Below, in pieces: positions 1-25,206 of a stretch of DNA of 64,000 bases (its first letter is position 1; the number at the start of each line of letters is the position of its first letter). The notes under the pieces were generated by a model. It was not told the DNA's origin. It searched no databases and saw only the letters and a list, made by a program, of their open reading frames with translations. Source of the stretch: Ovis canadensis (taxonomy: Eukaryota > Chordata > Mammalia > Artiodactyla > Bovidae); assembly GCF_042477335.2 (NCBI RefSeq), contig NC_091251.1, positions 33,248,501-33,312,500 on the forward strand, written 5' to 3'. A program made the position numbers and the translations under genes.

Positions 1-102
1 AGGGGATATATGTATACCTAGGAGCCTAGTGGGGTGCTGCTTACGGGGTCACACAGAGTCGGACATGACTGAAGCGGCGCAGCAGCAGCAGCAGCATGGC
101 TG
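1..102 (+). mobile_element. Bov-tA/BovA SINE 3' part, cut by the window edge
   Basis: Typical end: GGGGTCACACAGAGTCGGACATGACTGAAGCG, followed by a (CAG)n tail. The 5' part lies outside the window. Confidence 0.75.
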
Positions 103-339
103 ATTCATGTTGAGGTTTGACAGAAAAAAACAAAATTCTGCAAAGCAATTATCCTTAAATTAAAAAATAAATTAATTTTAAAAAAAAGATGTCGCTTCCC
201 CATAGAGCTCTTCTCTATCCATCAATCTGATTAGTTGGTTACCTCCAGTCTCTTAAGTATATCACCCTATTTTATTTTGTATCCTACTTAGCACTTATTG
301 TTTAACATCAACGTGCTTGTTTGTTCATTAAATTCTCTT

Positions 340-440
340 TTCTCTAAAATGTAAGCTCCTTAAGAGCCTATCTGTCTGTTCACACCCAGGACCCAGAACA
401 GGGTCCAGCACAGAGCTGCAGGTGTTTGCTACTTACACAC
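340..440 (+). repeat. Worn L2-like LINE end
   Basis: The pattern AATGTAAGCTCCTTAAGAGC ... CCAGCACAGAGC resembles the L2 3' end. It is old and fragmentary. Confidence 0.4.
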
Positions 441-599
441 TTAAAAGCAACAATTTGCAAGATGTAACTTATCATTGTTCCTTGAATATGTGGAGCAAAC
501 TCCAATAGTTGTACTGTTTTTTAATAAAAATGATGTGATTTATTTGATTAATCTCCCATTCTTAGAAATTTAAGTCTTCCCAAAGTTTTACTAATTTTT

Positions 600-850
600 T
601 TCTCAATTAAAAAAAAATTGGAGTATAGTTGATTTATAGTGTTGTTAATTTCTACTGTGCAACAAAGTCATTCATTATACATGTATATGTACATTCTTTT
701 TAATATTTTCCATTATAGTTTATCATAGGATATTGAATATATAGCTCCCTGTGCTATACAGTAGGGCTTTGTTGTTTTTCTGTTCTATATATACTAGTTT
801 GCATCTGTTAACCCCCAGATCCCAGTCCATCCCTCCCCCCCCTCAACAAA
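600..850 (-). mobile_element. L1 3' UTR fragment, antisense
   Basis: AATTGGAGTATAGTTGATTT ... CCCTGTGCTATACAGTAGG is the reverse complement of the artiodactyl L1 3' region. Confidence 0.75.
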
Positions 851-1369
851 AGTTTTGCTATTCTAAATAGAGCTGTAATAAATATCCTTGTACAAGAAAA
901 TAAATCTTTGGGTTCATTTTAAATTATTTCCTTAAGATAACCCCCAGAGTGAGAATTATTATGCAAACAACATTGAACACATTTAAGGTGGTTTGATATA
1001 CTGTATTAGTTTCCAGAAATACATCAGTATCTCTTTTTATTGAACTTGGGGGAAAATGTGAGAGCTTAAGATTTTTAACAACTTTGTAACTTGCTTCACA
1101 TTTATTCACTTCATCCTGGTCCTCTGCATGTATCAGAACTCAAAAATGCTTGAAATCCTCAAAAACAAAAACAAACAGAAAAAAACGGGAAGGCAATGCT
1201 ATTCTCCAAACAGCTAGAGGGAAAGAAACGAATATATGTTGAGCTCCTACTATGAGTTAAGCTCGAACTGGGTGCTTTATGGGGATCATCTCCTTTTTTT
1301 TTCTAGGGGTGAGCATCAGAATCCCTATTGTCCCAGTTTAATTTGTTCTTAGGCCTCTGGCTCCCCTCC

Positions 1370-1475
1370 CACTAGAATGGAAGGGCAAGGACCTTATCTC
1401 TGTTACTCATGCTGATTCATAGCCTGTGACATACTAGGTGTTCATTAAATATCTGTTGAATGGAAAATGAACTAA
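1370..1475 (+). repeat. L2 LINE 3' end
   Basis: AGAATGGAAGGGCAAGGACC ... GGTGTTCATTAAATATCTGTTGAATG follows the L2 3' consensus. MIR-like sequence precedes it at about 1230-1295. Confidence 0.6.
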
Positions 1476-1794
1476 ATTGGAGGGTGATGGGGCGTCTGGA
1501 GGCTTAGGAGTGCAGTGGATGATTATGTTTTAGAGAATTTGTGGGAAGAATGCATGAGGGATAACTAGTCCAGCTCTGGGAAGACATAATTGGGTACTCA
1601 GGGAGAGCTGAGTAATGACCAGCTGAGCAAAACTCTTACTGGAATTGTACCTCAGCAAAAGTACTAGGGAAATGTATTTAATACCATTTACATTTTATAT
1701 GATTATTTCCTTTACATCATCCTTTATAAAACAGAATGCCTTTCTTAAAAAATTAAAGATGTATTCTTAGTTTTGGCTTTAAGAAATTCACTAG

Positions 1795-2065
1795 AAGACT
1801 TCCTTGGTGGCTCAGTGGTAAAGAATCCACCTGCCAACGCAGGAGACACAGGTTCAGTCCCTGATCCAGGAAGATCCCACATGCCTCGGAGCAACTAAGC
1901 TCATGTACCACAACTTCTGAGCCTGAGCTCTAGGGTCAGTACTCTGCAAGAAAAGTCACGGCAATGAGAAGCTCAAACACCACAACCAGAGAGTGGCCCC
2001 TGTTTGGCACTAGAGAAAGTCCACACATAGCAGTGAAGACCCAGTGCAGCCCCAAATAAAATTTT
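1795..2065 (+). mobile_element. CHR-type tRNA-derived SINE, long form
   Basis: GACTTCCTTGGTGGCTCAGTGG head, then GATCCCACATGCC, and GACCCAGTGCAGCC with an A-rich end. It is nearly full length. Confidence 0.85.
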
Positions 2066-2094
2066 TTTAAAAGAATTTAATAAGAAATCCACTA

Positions 2095-2920
2095 GAGTTT
2101 CTGAGGGAGGCTTGGGGAGATAACTATGAGGGGTTTTGTGGAGGTAGTCAACACATGAGCCACAGAAGATGAAAGCCAAGCCCACGAGGCAAGGACGAAG
2201 GACTAACCCAGTATGTGCAAAGAACAAGATATGAGACAACTTGGTGTATCCTGAAATGCAAGCAGTTTGAAGAGGATTGGCTTATAGGTGCATGATAAGT
2301 GCAAAGTGGCAAGGAATGTGTTAGAAGAGGTGAATTTATTCAGATCATTAAAAACCCTTTCGCCATATTTTGGAGCTTGGACTTTCTTTAGAAAATAAGG
2401 GGGAGCTGTCAGTTAGGGATGATGTGATCAATTTTGCATTTCACCAGATTTATGATGAAAGCAACATGGAAAAGAAATTAGGAGTTGGGCTGGAGATGGG
2501 GAGACTAGAGTCTTCTCAATGTGAGAGACAGGGAACCTGCTGTAAGATACAGACTGTGAGCGTGGAAAAAAGAGGGGGTAAGTTTGAAGGTTCCATTAGA
2601 AGTAGAACTGATTAGACTTGGTGAGGGACTAGATTTGGAGAACAGAGAGGACAAACTTAAGGGCAATGTTCTTGTTTTCTGAGTCACGGGTAAAGAAACA
2701 TGTCATGCACAGAAATACAGAGGCCAGGAGAAAGAACAGAATTTAAAATAGAAGATAATTTTCAGTTTTCATTCTGGCATATAAAGAGCTTAGAAGTTCT
2801 TCTCACTTCTGTCCTTACAAGAAGGATGAATAGAAAATCAAAACCAAGAGAAAATCTTGAATGAAGCCTGAGGAGTAGAAGTGGGTACATCTTACCTACA
2901 GAGGAGCAAAAATAAGAATT
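2095..2920. other. Gene-free flank with old interspersed sequence
   Basis: No exon was recognised. Phrases such as ATGATGTGATCAATTTTGC and GCAACATGG recall a mammal-wide repeat, but I cannot place the family. Short open frames show no known domain. Confidence 0.35.
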
Positions 2921-2926
2921 ACATTA

Positions 2927-3056
2927 GGGGAATTTCCTGGTGGTCCAGTGATTACGACTGTGTGCTTTCACTGTCAGGGCCAGATTCAATCCCTGGTTGG
3001 GGAACTAAGACCCCGCAACCCATGCAGGGCGGCCAAAATAATAATAATAATAATTA
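2927..3056 (+). mobile_element. CHR-type SINE, short form
   Basis: GGGGAATTTCCTGGTGGTCC head, GGTTGGGGAACTAAGACCC body and an (AAT)n tail. Confidence 0.8.
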
Positions 3057-3059
3057 CAT

Positions 3060-3850
3060 CGGACTTCTTCAGAAACCATGCAAGAAGAGAGCACAGTAAA
3101 ATGTCTAAAGTGTTGAAGAAAAAAAGTCCATCAACCTAGACTTCTGTCTCTAACAAGATTATCTCTCAAAAGTGAAGGAGTTAACACTTTTCCAGGCAAA
3201 CAAAAATTGAGGGAGTTTGCAGCCAGATCTGACTTGCAAGATATGCTAAAAGAAATTCTTCAGAAAAGAAGGAAAACGACATAGGCCAGAAACTCAGATC
3301 TACATAAAGGCAGAACTTTTGGGAAAAAAATAAAGGTAAAATTAAAAAAGTCAGGTAACTAGAATTTCATAGATGTCCGATTTGAGTACTTTGGAACTTC
3401 CAGCTAGATGTCCCGCTGGCAGTCGAATGCATGGCTCTGCACAGAAGACTGATGGGGGCGGGGGGGGGGGGGAGGGGGGGAGGGGGGAGACAGGGAGGAT
3501 CTCTAAGAAAGGAGATGGCCCATGGAAAAGGTAGTTTCACCAAATCCCTGTAAGGCAGTCAGAGCAGATAATTCAGAAAACAAAGAATACACACTGTGTG
3601 TCAAGGTTCTGTCCCTGGAAATAAGGAGAGATCCCAGGAAGGGTGACAAGGAGAAAGACAAGTTACATGAGGAGGCTGATGGGAGTAAGCTCACAACAGA
3701 ATTCCAAAACGGAAATCTATGTTATTATTTTTAGCACTACACGCCTTTAAAAAATATATCAAACACAGAAGAACAAACAAAATTGCCTACAGTCTCACCA
3801 TCTAGAAAAAAGTTAACAATCTGACGTATTTTTTCAAACTTTGTATTTTA
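3060..3850. other. Gene-free stretch with a G-rich tract
   Basis: No exon was seen. The G-rich run at 3454-3487 (G5 C G13 A G7 A G6) is the only clear feature. The rest leads into the TINF2 upstream region. Confidence 0.5.
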
Positions 3851-4204
3851 TTTTTTAAGGGCGGGCGCCCTCTCCTGTTCTGTAAAAAGAGCCGAACTCT
3901 TACTGGAAGCCGCGCACCGCCAGGGGAAGGCTTTGCAGACACTGGTATGGGCGCTGAGATTTAAGGAATCGGATTTGAGAGGCTGAAGACGATGGAGAGG
4001 GAAAGTGGCACGAACCTCCCTTTACCGACTAGAAAGGCAAGTCTTCAAAGAACGAAGCGCTTTCTCTACAGGCTCCACGAAATAATGCACCGGTTGGGGG
4101 CGGAGCCCAGACGCGCGGTCCCCTCCGCCCCGAAGCTGTCGGAAGTGCGCGGAAGCGAGGGCGGGGACCAGCAGCGGCGCCGGATCTGCCCGGGCGTGGC
4201 CTTG

Positions 4205-4330
4205 TGACGCGACGTCACGTAGCCCCTGTCTGGCGGCCCATTGGTTCGCCACTACCACCCTTTTCCCGGGTAGGAGAAGTGGTCGCAGAGCCGGAAGCGA
4301 GGTAGCCTTCGGGTTTGAGACAGCGGTGGC
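4205..4330 (+). promoter_or_regulatory. TINF2 promoter elements
   Basis: CpG-rich DNA about 260-380 bp before the TINF2 start codon. It holds two CRE half-sites in one stretch (TGACGCGACGTCA, 4205-4217), an inverted CCAAT box (ATTGG, 4240-4244) and an ETS-type CCGGAAG (4291-4297). No TATA box is seen, which suits a housekeeping promoter. The start site is inferred, not visible. Confidence 0.6.
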
Positions 4331-4585
4331 GTTTCAGGCAGAGCGGTCTAGGGCCAGTGGAGCTGGCCAGCTTCTCCATTCGGGCTCCATCCCGAGTTGG
4401 AGAGAAACCCAGGATTCTGGTGGTCCTTGGGAGGCGCAGAGTGGGATAGCCAAGTATCCGTTGCAGACTTGAAATAGCGGAGCCAGTGAAGGCCACCGGA
4501 AACCCCGCCCCTGGGAGGAGTCGAGAAGCCGCGCCGCGGAGGTAGGAACCCAAAGAGACGGCCCCTGGGGTGGAGTCCACCTGCC

Positions 4586-6828
4586 ATGGCCACACCCCCG
4601 GGGGCCGGTCCCGCTGCTATTCGCTTTGTAGCAGCTGCCAGCTGGCGAGTCATTCGCGGACGCTGCGTGGAGCATTTTCCCCGAGTATTGGAGTTTCTGC
4701 GATACCTGCGCGATGCTGCCCCTGGCTTGGTTCGCTACCGGCATCATGAACGCCTGTGTATGGGCCTAAAGGCCAAGGTATTGGAACCAGTAGGACCTGG
4801 TAGAGGGGATAGGGGCCGACTGCTTGGGGATGGAACCGGTAGGAAAAGGGCAGTTTGCTCCGACGTGGGCATTCTGAGCTCAGTACCCTCCACAGTTGGT
4901 GGTGGAGCTCATCCTGCAGGGCCGGTCTTGGGCCCAGGTTCTAAATGCCCTACATCACCACTTCCCAGAGTCTGGACCTGTAGTGCGGGACCCCAAAATC
5001 GTGAGTAACCCTTGAAGCGAGTCCTACCCCGGTTAACACCTGATGCAGCAGAGTTGCTCCTCATCCTGGTCACTGAATCCTGGTGCCCCTTACCCGTTTG
5101 CCTTCCTTACCCTCGACAGACAAAGCAGGATCTGAGGAAGATATCGGAGGCTCAGGAAACCTTTTGCCAGCAGGTGAAGCAGCTGGCAGAAGCCCCTGTT
5201 GACTTGGCTTCGAAGCTGCAGGTAGGACTGGCTGCTTTGGGAGCAGTGGTGTAGCTGTTGGCTCTAGCCCTCTCTGACCTGCTGCTTTTCCTCCTGCAGG
5301 AACTTGAACAAGAGTATGGGGAAACTTTTCTGGCAGCCATGGAAAAGCTGTTCTTTGAATATTTGTGTCAGCTGGAAAAAGCACTGCCTACGCTGCAGGC
5401 ACAGCAGGTTTTGTTGGGGCAAAACACATAAGGACAGAATGCTGGGATGGCGGGTGGGGCCTGTGGTCTTCATAACTCTCTCCCTTTTCACAGCTTCAGG
5501 ATGTGCTGAGCTGGATGCAGCCTGGAGTTTCTATTACTTCTTCTTTTGTCTTGAGCCAGTATGGCGTGGACATGGGGTGGCCACTTCCAGGTACCAGGAC
5601 CATGTGGGAGAACTAAGAATTTAGGGGGTGGAGTATTTAGCTTGAGACCTTTTGAGACAGCCCACTGGAAGGGTTACATGGGCCTGAGGTATAAGAAACC
5701 AAACTGAGTGGATGTGTTAGAATTTTAGCTTTTTAAGGAGCCTTGTTTTCTTCTTCAGAGTGCTCTGCTGCTGATTCAGTGAACACAACAGAGCCCTCAG
5801 AACAGAGTCCTCCTCAGCAACCAAGACCAGCACTCCACGACCCTCTGCCAAAAGCCTCTCCTGGCCCACTGCTTCCTCAGGGACCAGCCTCGAGGAAGCA
5901 TCCGGAACCTCTGACCGGCCATCATTTCAATCTGGCCCCTCTAGGCCGGCGAAGAATCCAGTCCCAGTGGGCACCCACTAGCAGAGGCCATAAGGAGCGC
6001 CCCACAGTCATGCTGCTCCCCTTCAGGGATGTGGGTTCACCAGCCCAGGTCATATCTAAGCCTGGGAAGAGCAAAGACGGCACACACACAGCAGATCCAG
6101 CAGGTGCTGTGGGCACCAGGGCACCCTCCACCGGGAAGTCTAGGAGTCCATCCAAGACCCTAGGGGGAAGAGCTCTGAAGGAGAATCCAACTGACTCATC
6201 TGCCTCGGAGCAAAAGGAGTGAGTAGAACAGCTGCTTCTCCCTACTAGCAGCACGTGCCCTGCCCGCTTTCCTTTCACCCTGTCTTTGCTTGCTCCCACC
6301 TCAGGAACTGCCACATGGACTGCCACATGGAACCACTAAGACTCTCATTATCACCTCCTAGGAAGTCAGGTAGGTATCCTGAGTCAGAACCAGATCAAAC
6401 AGCCTTCTCTCCTGGGGACTCCTGAGGATCTGTGTTCACTGAGGAGAGTACCTGGACTCTGCTTTCCTCCCTACAGTGTGTCCTCCATCTCTGTACAGCT
6501 CTGACATTACCATAGGGGACCTGGTTTTGGACTCTGACGAGGAAGAAGATGGCCAGAGGGAAGGAAGAGTGAGTAGGAAAGCTGGGAAGGGGATGGGTGG
6601 GCAGAACAAGACAGAAAGTGACATGCTCTAGGATATGGAGGGCTCAGGGCATGTTTCAATGATGATAGGATCTCCCTGCTCCCTTCTCTGCAGGAATCTC
6701 TGGAAAACTATCAGAAGACAAAGTTTGACACCCTGATCCCCACCTTCTGTGAATACCTACCCTCTTCTGGCCCCAGCACTGTGTCTATCCCCTTCCCTGG
6801 CTGTACAGACAGTTCTAGACTCCTGTGA
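4586..6828 (+). CDS. TINF2: TERF1-interacting nuclear factor 2 (TIN2), shelterin hub
   Basis: Nine coding exons: 4586-4777, 4896-5000, 5120-5221, 5300-5407, 5494-5590, 5759-6218, 6305-6369, 6477-6568, 6694-6828. They join in phase to 1356 nt, 451 aa, the length of human TIN2L. TIN2 bridges TRF1, TRF2 and TPP1 at telomeres in the nucleus. The N-terminal TRFH-like region is about residues 1-200. The TRF1-binding motif FNLAP is at residues 258-262, followed by GRRR. The segment mutated in human dyskeratosis congenita follows, with K280, R282 and P283 conserved. The acidic patch LDSDEEED lies in exon 8. All introns are GT/AG. If intron 6 is retained, the frame stops at TGA 6220-6222 and gives a 355-aa short form like human TIN2S. 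The start matches the family N-terminus (MATP). Orthology is near certain. Function is inferred from the family. Confidence 0.97.
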
Positions 6829-6954
6829 TAAGACTGAAATGCCCACGAGATTCTGCCTGTTTCCTTTCTCTCATACAGTTTAGTGGGGATAAAGTGGAAG
6901 CCTGGGCTTGGGTTGCCTGACTATAATGCTGAAGTTACTTTGTAATGTTTGATA

Positions 6955-6960
6955 ATTAAA
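6955..6960 (+). terminator. TINF2 poly(A) signal
   Basis: ATTAAA variant hexamer 127 nt after the TINF2 stop codon, followed by T/G-rich sequence. It is the only good signal in this 3' flank. Confidence 0.7.
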
Positions 6961-7388
6961 TTTTGGATTTGTTAAAACAGTCTTGATGCAAGGAAGGCGA
7001 ATGAAGCCTTCTCTAAGGTCAGGGTAGGTCATTCTTTAGAAACACAACCAGCCTCTCTGGGGCTGGAAGCGGATCCTTTTGCCATTTTACTTCCCTTGGA
7101 GAGTATTGTTCAGACATGCCCAATTACCAGGGCTGAGAGCCTGGAAGAAAAATTTCCTTTTGCTCTTCTGAAAATACTCTGTGGTCTGATGCCAGAATAT
7201 ACTTTGTAAATTCTCATGCTGCCAGGTTCCTTGGGGGTAGTGGCTCTAGAATGGAGATATTTCATGGGAAGGGTACTCACTGTCCCTGACTCTACTGGGT
7301 CAGTGCCGACTCCACTTGCCCTGGGGTAGCACCCAGATGCCAGCCTTATGCAGAAAACACCAGAATCTCAAAGTCATTGGGATCTCTC
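6961..7388. other. TINF2-GMPR2 convergent spacer
   Basis: About 430 bp between the TINF2 poly(A) signal and the inferred GMPR2 3' end on the other strand. I see no coding exon and no recognisable young repeat. Confidence 0.6.
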
Positions 7389-7394
7389 TTTATT
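7389..7394 (-). terminator. GMPR2 poly(A) signal
   Basis: TTTATT on the plus strand is AATAAA on the minus strand, 418 nt beyond the GMPR2 stop codon. The stretch 7395-7811 is then the GMPR2 3' UTR. Confidence 0.7.
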
Positions 7395-7811
7395 GAGGTA
7401 TTTAAAGTATGTAAATACTTCCACGCTTTGTAGATATTCAAAGGTCTATTTAATGAATCTGATTAACATAACATGATTCTAAAAGCCTACCTCTACCAGA
7501 ACCAAGGCCACATAAAACATTTATGTATGAATCAGCCTCTCTTCTTTTTAATCATCTTCAGAATGCTGGGTCCCCAGATTCCCACTTGATTCTCTCAACT
7601 TCCTTTTCTCAGCCTGCCTGCCTTGCTTCCTCCCCACTGAGTGCCCTTGGCATTTTGCATGTGCAAATAGAGAAGTACAGAATTACTGCAGGAGCCGTCA
7701 GGAGGATAGGAAGTGACCAAGTAATAGCCTCAGTAGCTGGGATGAGAGAGGGGCCCCCGTGGGAGCCCTGTCGTAGATGCTAGAGCCCTGGGAGGGCAGA
7801 ACTGCTCAGGT

Positions 7812-13400
<5,589 letters not shown>

Positions 13401-13807
13401 GGCAGGGACCTTAAGATAGCAATGAATCTGAGGGTTGGAAGGTAGGAAAAGTCTGGGAGAGGGTAGCTAAGTCAGCTTCTCTTTAGGTCTTAATGCCCTG
13501 TTAAAGCTGGGTGGCTTATCTCTCTCCTAGCTTAAACAGTGGAAATCTGGGCATTGACTGAGGTACAGTCCCTGAAGAATGTCACTTCAGACCCATGCGG
13601 TTTCACTTTCTCTCGGTGTCTTCAACAAATAGTACTATTTGTTGGGGAGAACTGGGATGGAGTCGTGAGTGACCCTAAAATGGTGCATTCTTTACCCCAT
13701 CACTCTTCTTTCTGCCACCCTTACAAAGACCAGTCTGGGGTAAGGGGCAGATTTGGGAGCGAGAAGTGGTGGGTTTCTCATAAATCAGCTTCCGGGATAG
13801 GGGTACT

Positions 13808-14402
13808 CACTTCCTGTCTCCGTGATCCGAGTGGCAGTTGACCAACGCTTCTCTCGCTTAACCACAGCCTCGCGCAGCCCCGCTGAGCCTTGTGGGATAA
13901 CAGGTTGGGCTAATTTGCCGCAGAGCACTAGCAACCAAGGAATTCCGGCTTCGGTGGCAGCCGTGCAAGGCCTTCTGGGTAACAGTTCACACATTGAGGA
14001 TGCCGTCGGATCTGAGGGACAGAGGACTACAACTCCCAGAGTAAGACGCGCGGAGCTGCCCCCTGGCATGATGGGAGGAGTAGTTCGTTCCGCGCCCGCT
14101 TATTACTAGCCCAACTCACTGGGGACTCTCAGAATTGTCATCTCTGCTGTGACTAATCTGGCTGCCTTTTTACTTTCTTTTTTTCTTTCACTACGCCACC
14201 GAAACGAAACGCAGAAATATTCCTGAGCCTTTCCGAAACCCCTTGGATAAAAGGGGGTGGGGGAGTGCGAGGCAGGGGTGGAGCCTGGCAGTGACCCGGA
14301 AGCAGAAGTGATTCTTGCAGGCAGAGTGCTGGGGAGAGGCATCGGCGACCGCAGCGGCAGAAGCAGCAATTTGTCTGTGTGCAGCCCCAAACTGAGAAGA
14401 AG
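13808..14402. promoter_or_regulatory. GMPR2/NEDD8 bidirectional promoter
   Basis: GMPR2 (-) and NEDD8 (+) diverge here. Start codons are 1.0 kb apart, and the inferred 5' ends are within about 500 bp. Two ZNF143/SBS-like motifs face each other: ACTACAACTCCCAGA at 14026-14040 and, inverted, GCATGATGGGAGGAGTAGTT at 14066-14085. ETS-type sites are seen at 13808-13817 (minus, ACAGGAAGTG) and 14296-14302 (CCGGAAG). No TATA box is evident. That the motifs bind ZNF143 and GABPA is inferred from known consensus sequences. Confidence 0.7.
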
Positions 14403-22051
<7,649 letters not shown>

Positions 22052-22297
22052 TGGACTCCACTCCGCTTGACCTCCCTGCCCTGTCACTCATAATGAGGCA
22101 TCGTAGATCCTCTCCCTCTGTGGGACACCAGAACCACTCCCCGCTCCCCTGGCTGCCCAGTCTTGTGTGTCTGTTGGTGGGAGACTGTGAGGACCCCAGG
22201 AGGCAGTGTTCCTGGCCCAGAGGGCCCTTGCTGGCTACTGGGTTTTAGTTTGCAGTCCTGTGTGCTTCGCTCTCTTATGGCTGTGTCCCTGGTTCTC

Positions 22298-22303
22298 AAT
22301 AAA
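22298..22303 (+). terminator. NEDD8 poly(A) signal
   Basis: AATAAA 247 nt after the NEDD8 stop codon, with a T-rich stretch following. Confidence 0.85.
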
Positions 22304-22369
22304 ATATTTCTTGACCTCCTGGAATCTTTCTTCTATTGCACAAATGTGACTGAAATCAAAGTGGACCCA

Positions 22370-22500
22370 GGGAATTCCCCAGTGGTTCAGTGGTTAGGAT
22401 TCCGTGCTTTCACTGCTAAGGGCTAGAGTTCAGGCCCTGGTTGGGGAACTAAGATCCCACAGGACCGGTGGGATCTTAGTTTTGGGTGTGGTAAAAAAAA
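22370..22500 (+). mobile_element. CHR-type SINE after NEDD8
   Basis: GGGAATTCCCCAGTGGTTCAG head and GGTTGGGGAACTAAGATCCC body, with an A-rich end. It lies about 70 nt beyond the NEDD8 poly(A) signal. Confidence 0.85.
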
Positions 22501-22503
22501 ACC

Positions 22504-23100
22504 CAGAACGGACCCGGTGCACACCCAGTTACACCAGGCTGAAGGACTGTGACAATGGACAGGAATGCACCCTTGGAGGAATTCTCAAACTGTAAGTGTA
22601 TATACTCAGGAGTGTGCCAGAGCCAACTGTTACTTGTGCCAGAGTTAATCGCTGGCATCTTTCCCAGCCCCATATTAACTGACTTCATGTTGGTAGCTTG
22701 AAATTGGCCACGGTCAGAGTATTTACAGAAATTGACAATACAAATCAGTCCTTCCCCCCAAACTGGTTGTTAAATATCTTTCAGCATACTATTGATGTAG
22801 GTGTTAGAAACCAGGAGAGTGAGTTCTCTCCCATTGAGATGCTACAGGTCATTTGGGCCTGGTTCAAGAAAAGCCCTCAAGAGCTTAATCAACACTACAT
22901 TTTTTTATGGCTGGAATATTGCTGAGGGCTCAGGTTTCTATACCATGAGAGGCTGATATTGAGATAGGATGAGGAGTGATGAGCTATGATGGATCACTTT
23001 AGGTCTCGGTGAGATAAAATGAGAGAGGGGTACTAGAAGAAAGGGCTTCCCTTCCTTGGCTCCTCTAGTTCAGTAGACTATGGTGAGCCTAGGTGAGGTG
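22504..23100. other. NEDD8-MDP1 spacer
   Basis: No exon was recognised here. A CHR-type SINE precedes it (22370-22500). The rest is unique or old sequence leading into the CpG-rich MDP1 5' flank at about 23150-23332. Confidence 0.5.
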
Positions 23101-23332
23101 GAGAAACAAGGGAAGATACCTTGCAGAGACCTGAGGGTCATGGGAGCGATGGTACTTTGCTGAGGTCCTTCCCCTCCTCCACCACGAGAGGGTGCCCTTG
23201 TGCGGTCTTGGGACCGACCTTCCCAGCTCGGCTTGGCGACGCTCTAGTCGCCGTTTCTCTGAGGCCAGCCGGCGGCCACCGAGCTGTGAGAGCAAGGCCT
23301 GCCTCCGTGCGCACAGCCTGCGGGCACGGGTC

Positions 23333-24605
<1,273 letters not shown>

Positions 24606-24673
24606 GGTCCAGTCATTTGAGGCACAGAACTGAAAGGAAATCAGGAGGGCATTTTCAGGTGCATTTGTAAATT

Positions 24674-24679
24674 ATTAAA
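24674..24679 (+). terminator. MDP1 poly(A) signal
   Basis: ATTAAA 69 nt after the MDP1 stop codon, with a GT-rich stretch (gtgtatttgtgtgcg) just downstream. Confidence 0.75.
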
Positions 24680-24929
24680 GTGTATTTGTGTGCGGCAGAA
24701 GAGATCTTATCCTGTGTGGGTTGTTTCTATTTTGACCTGGGGTGGGCCATCCGGAGGTGCAAAGACCAGATTGTGAGGCACTGGTGCCGCTTTATAAACT
24801 TGTGGCAAACCTACTGTGATCTCCTTGTGCTCTCCCCATTCCCACCCCTCTCCCGAGCTCTGTCAAGGGCATAAAAAAACTCTTCCACTGGCCCCAAGTA
24901 GTAGGGTGCATTACCCTGCCACATTTCCT

Positions 24930-25206
24930 TCCAGGAAACAGTTTGTTCGCAGGTTGGAGTGGGGCGGCCTTTTTATACAGCGGGAAACGAAGCGGCCGCT
25001 TTGAGAGGAGCGCGTGGGTTTGGGGCTGGTGTGTTGGCTCACGTGATAGCAGTGGTCTCACTGGCGCCTGTTGATGATGTCGCCGCGGTGCCCTAAGGAG
25101 GGATTGGCCGAGGCCGGTCTCGGAGTGATGCGTACGGCACCTTCCCTGAGCAAGGCGGAAGCGCTCGGGATACCGTGGGGCGGAGGCGGGAGAGGCGAGG
25201 GTCGCG
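24930..25206 (+). promoter_or_regulatory. CHMP4A CpG-rich promoter
   Basis: GC- and CpG-rich 5' flank starting about 250 nt beyond the MDP1 poly(A) signal and running to the CHMP4A ATG. It holds a GGCGGAAGCG ETS-like site near 25153. No convincing TATA position is seen. The exact start site is not visible. Confidence 0.5.

Noticed and set aside
1-3850. Possible TGM1 3' end at the left edge
   Set aside because: TGM1 is the expected neighbour, but no transglutaminase exon was found. The region is repeats and unclassified sequence.
22404-22595. tRNA-like sequence in the CHR-type SINE
   Set aside because: The A- and B-box-like words belong to tRNA-derived SINEs seen many times in this window, not to true tRNA genes.
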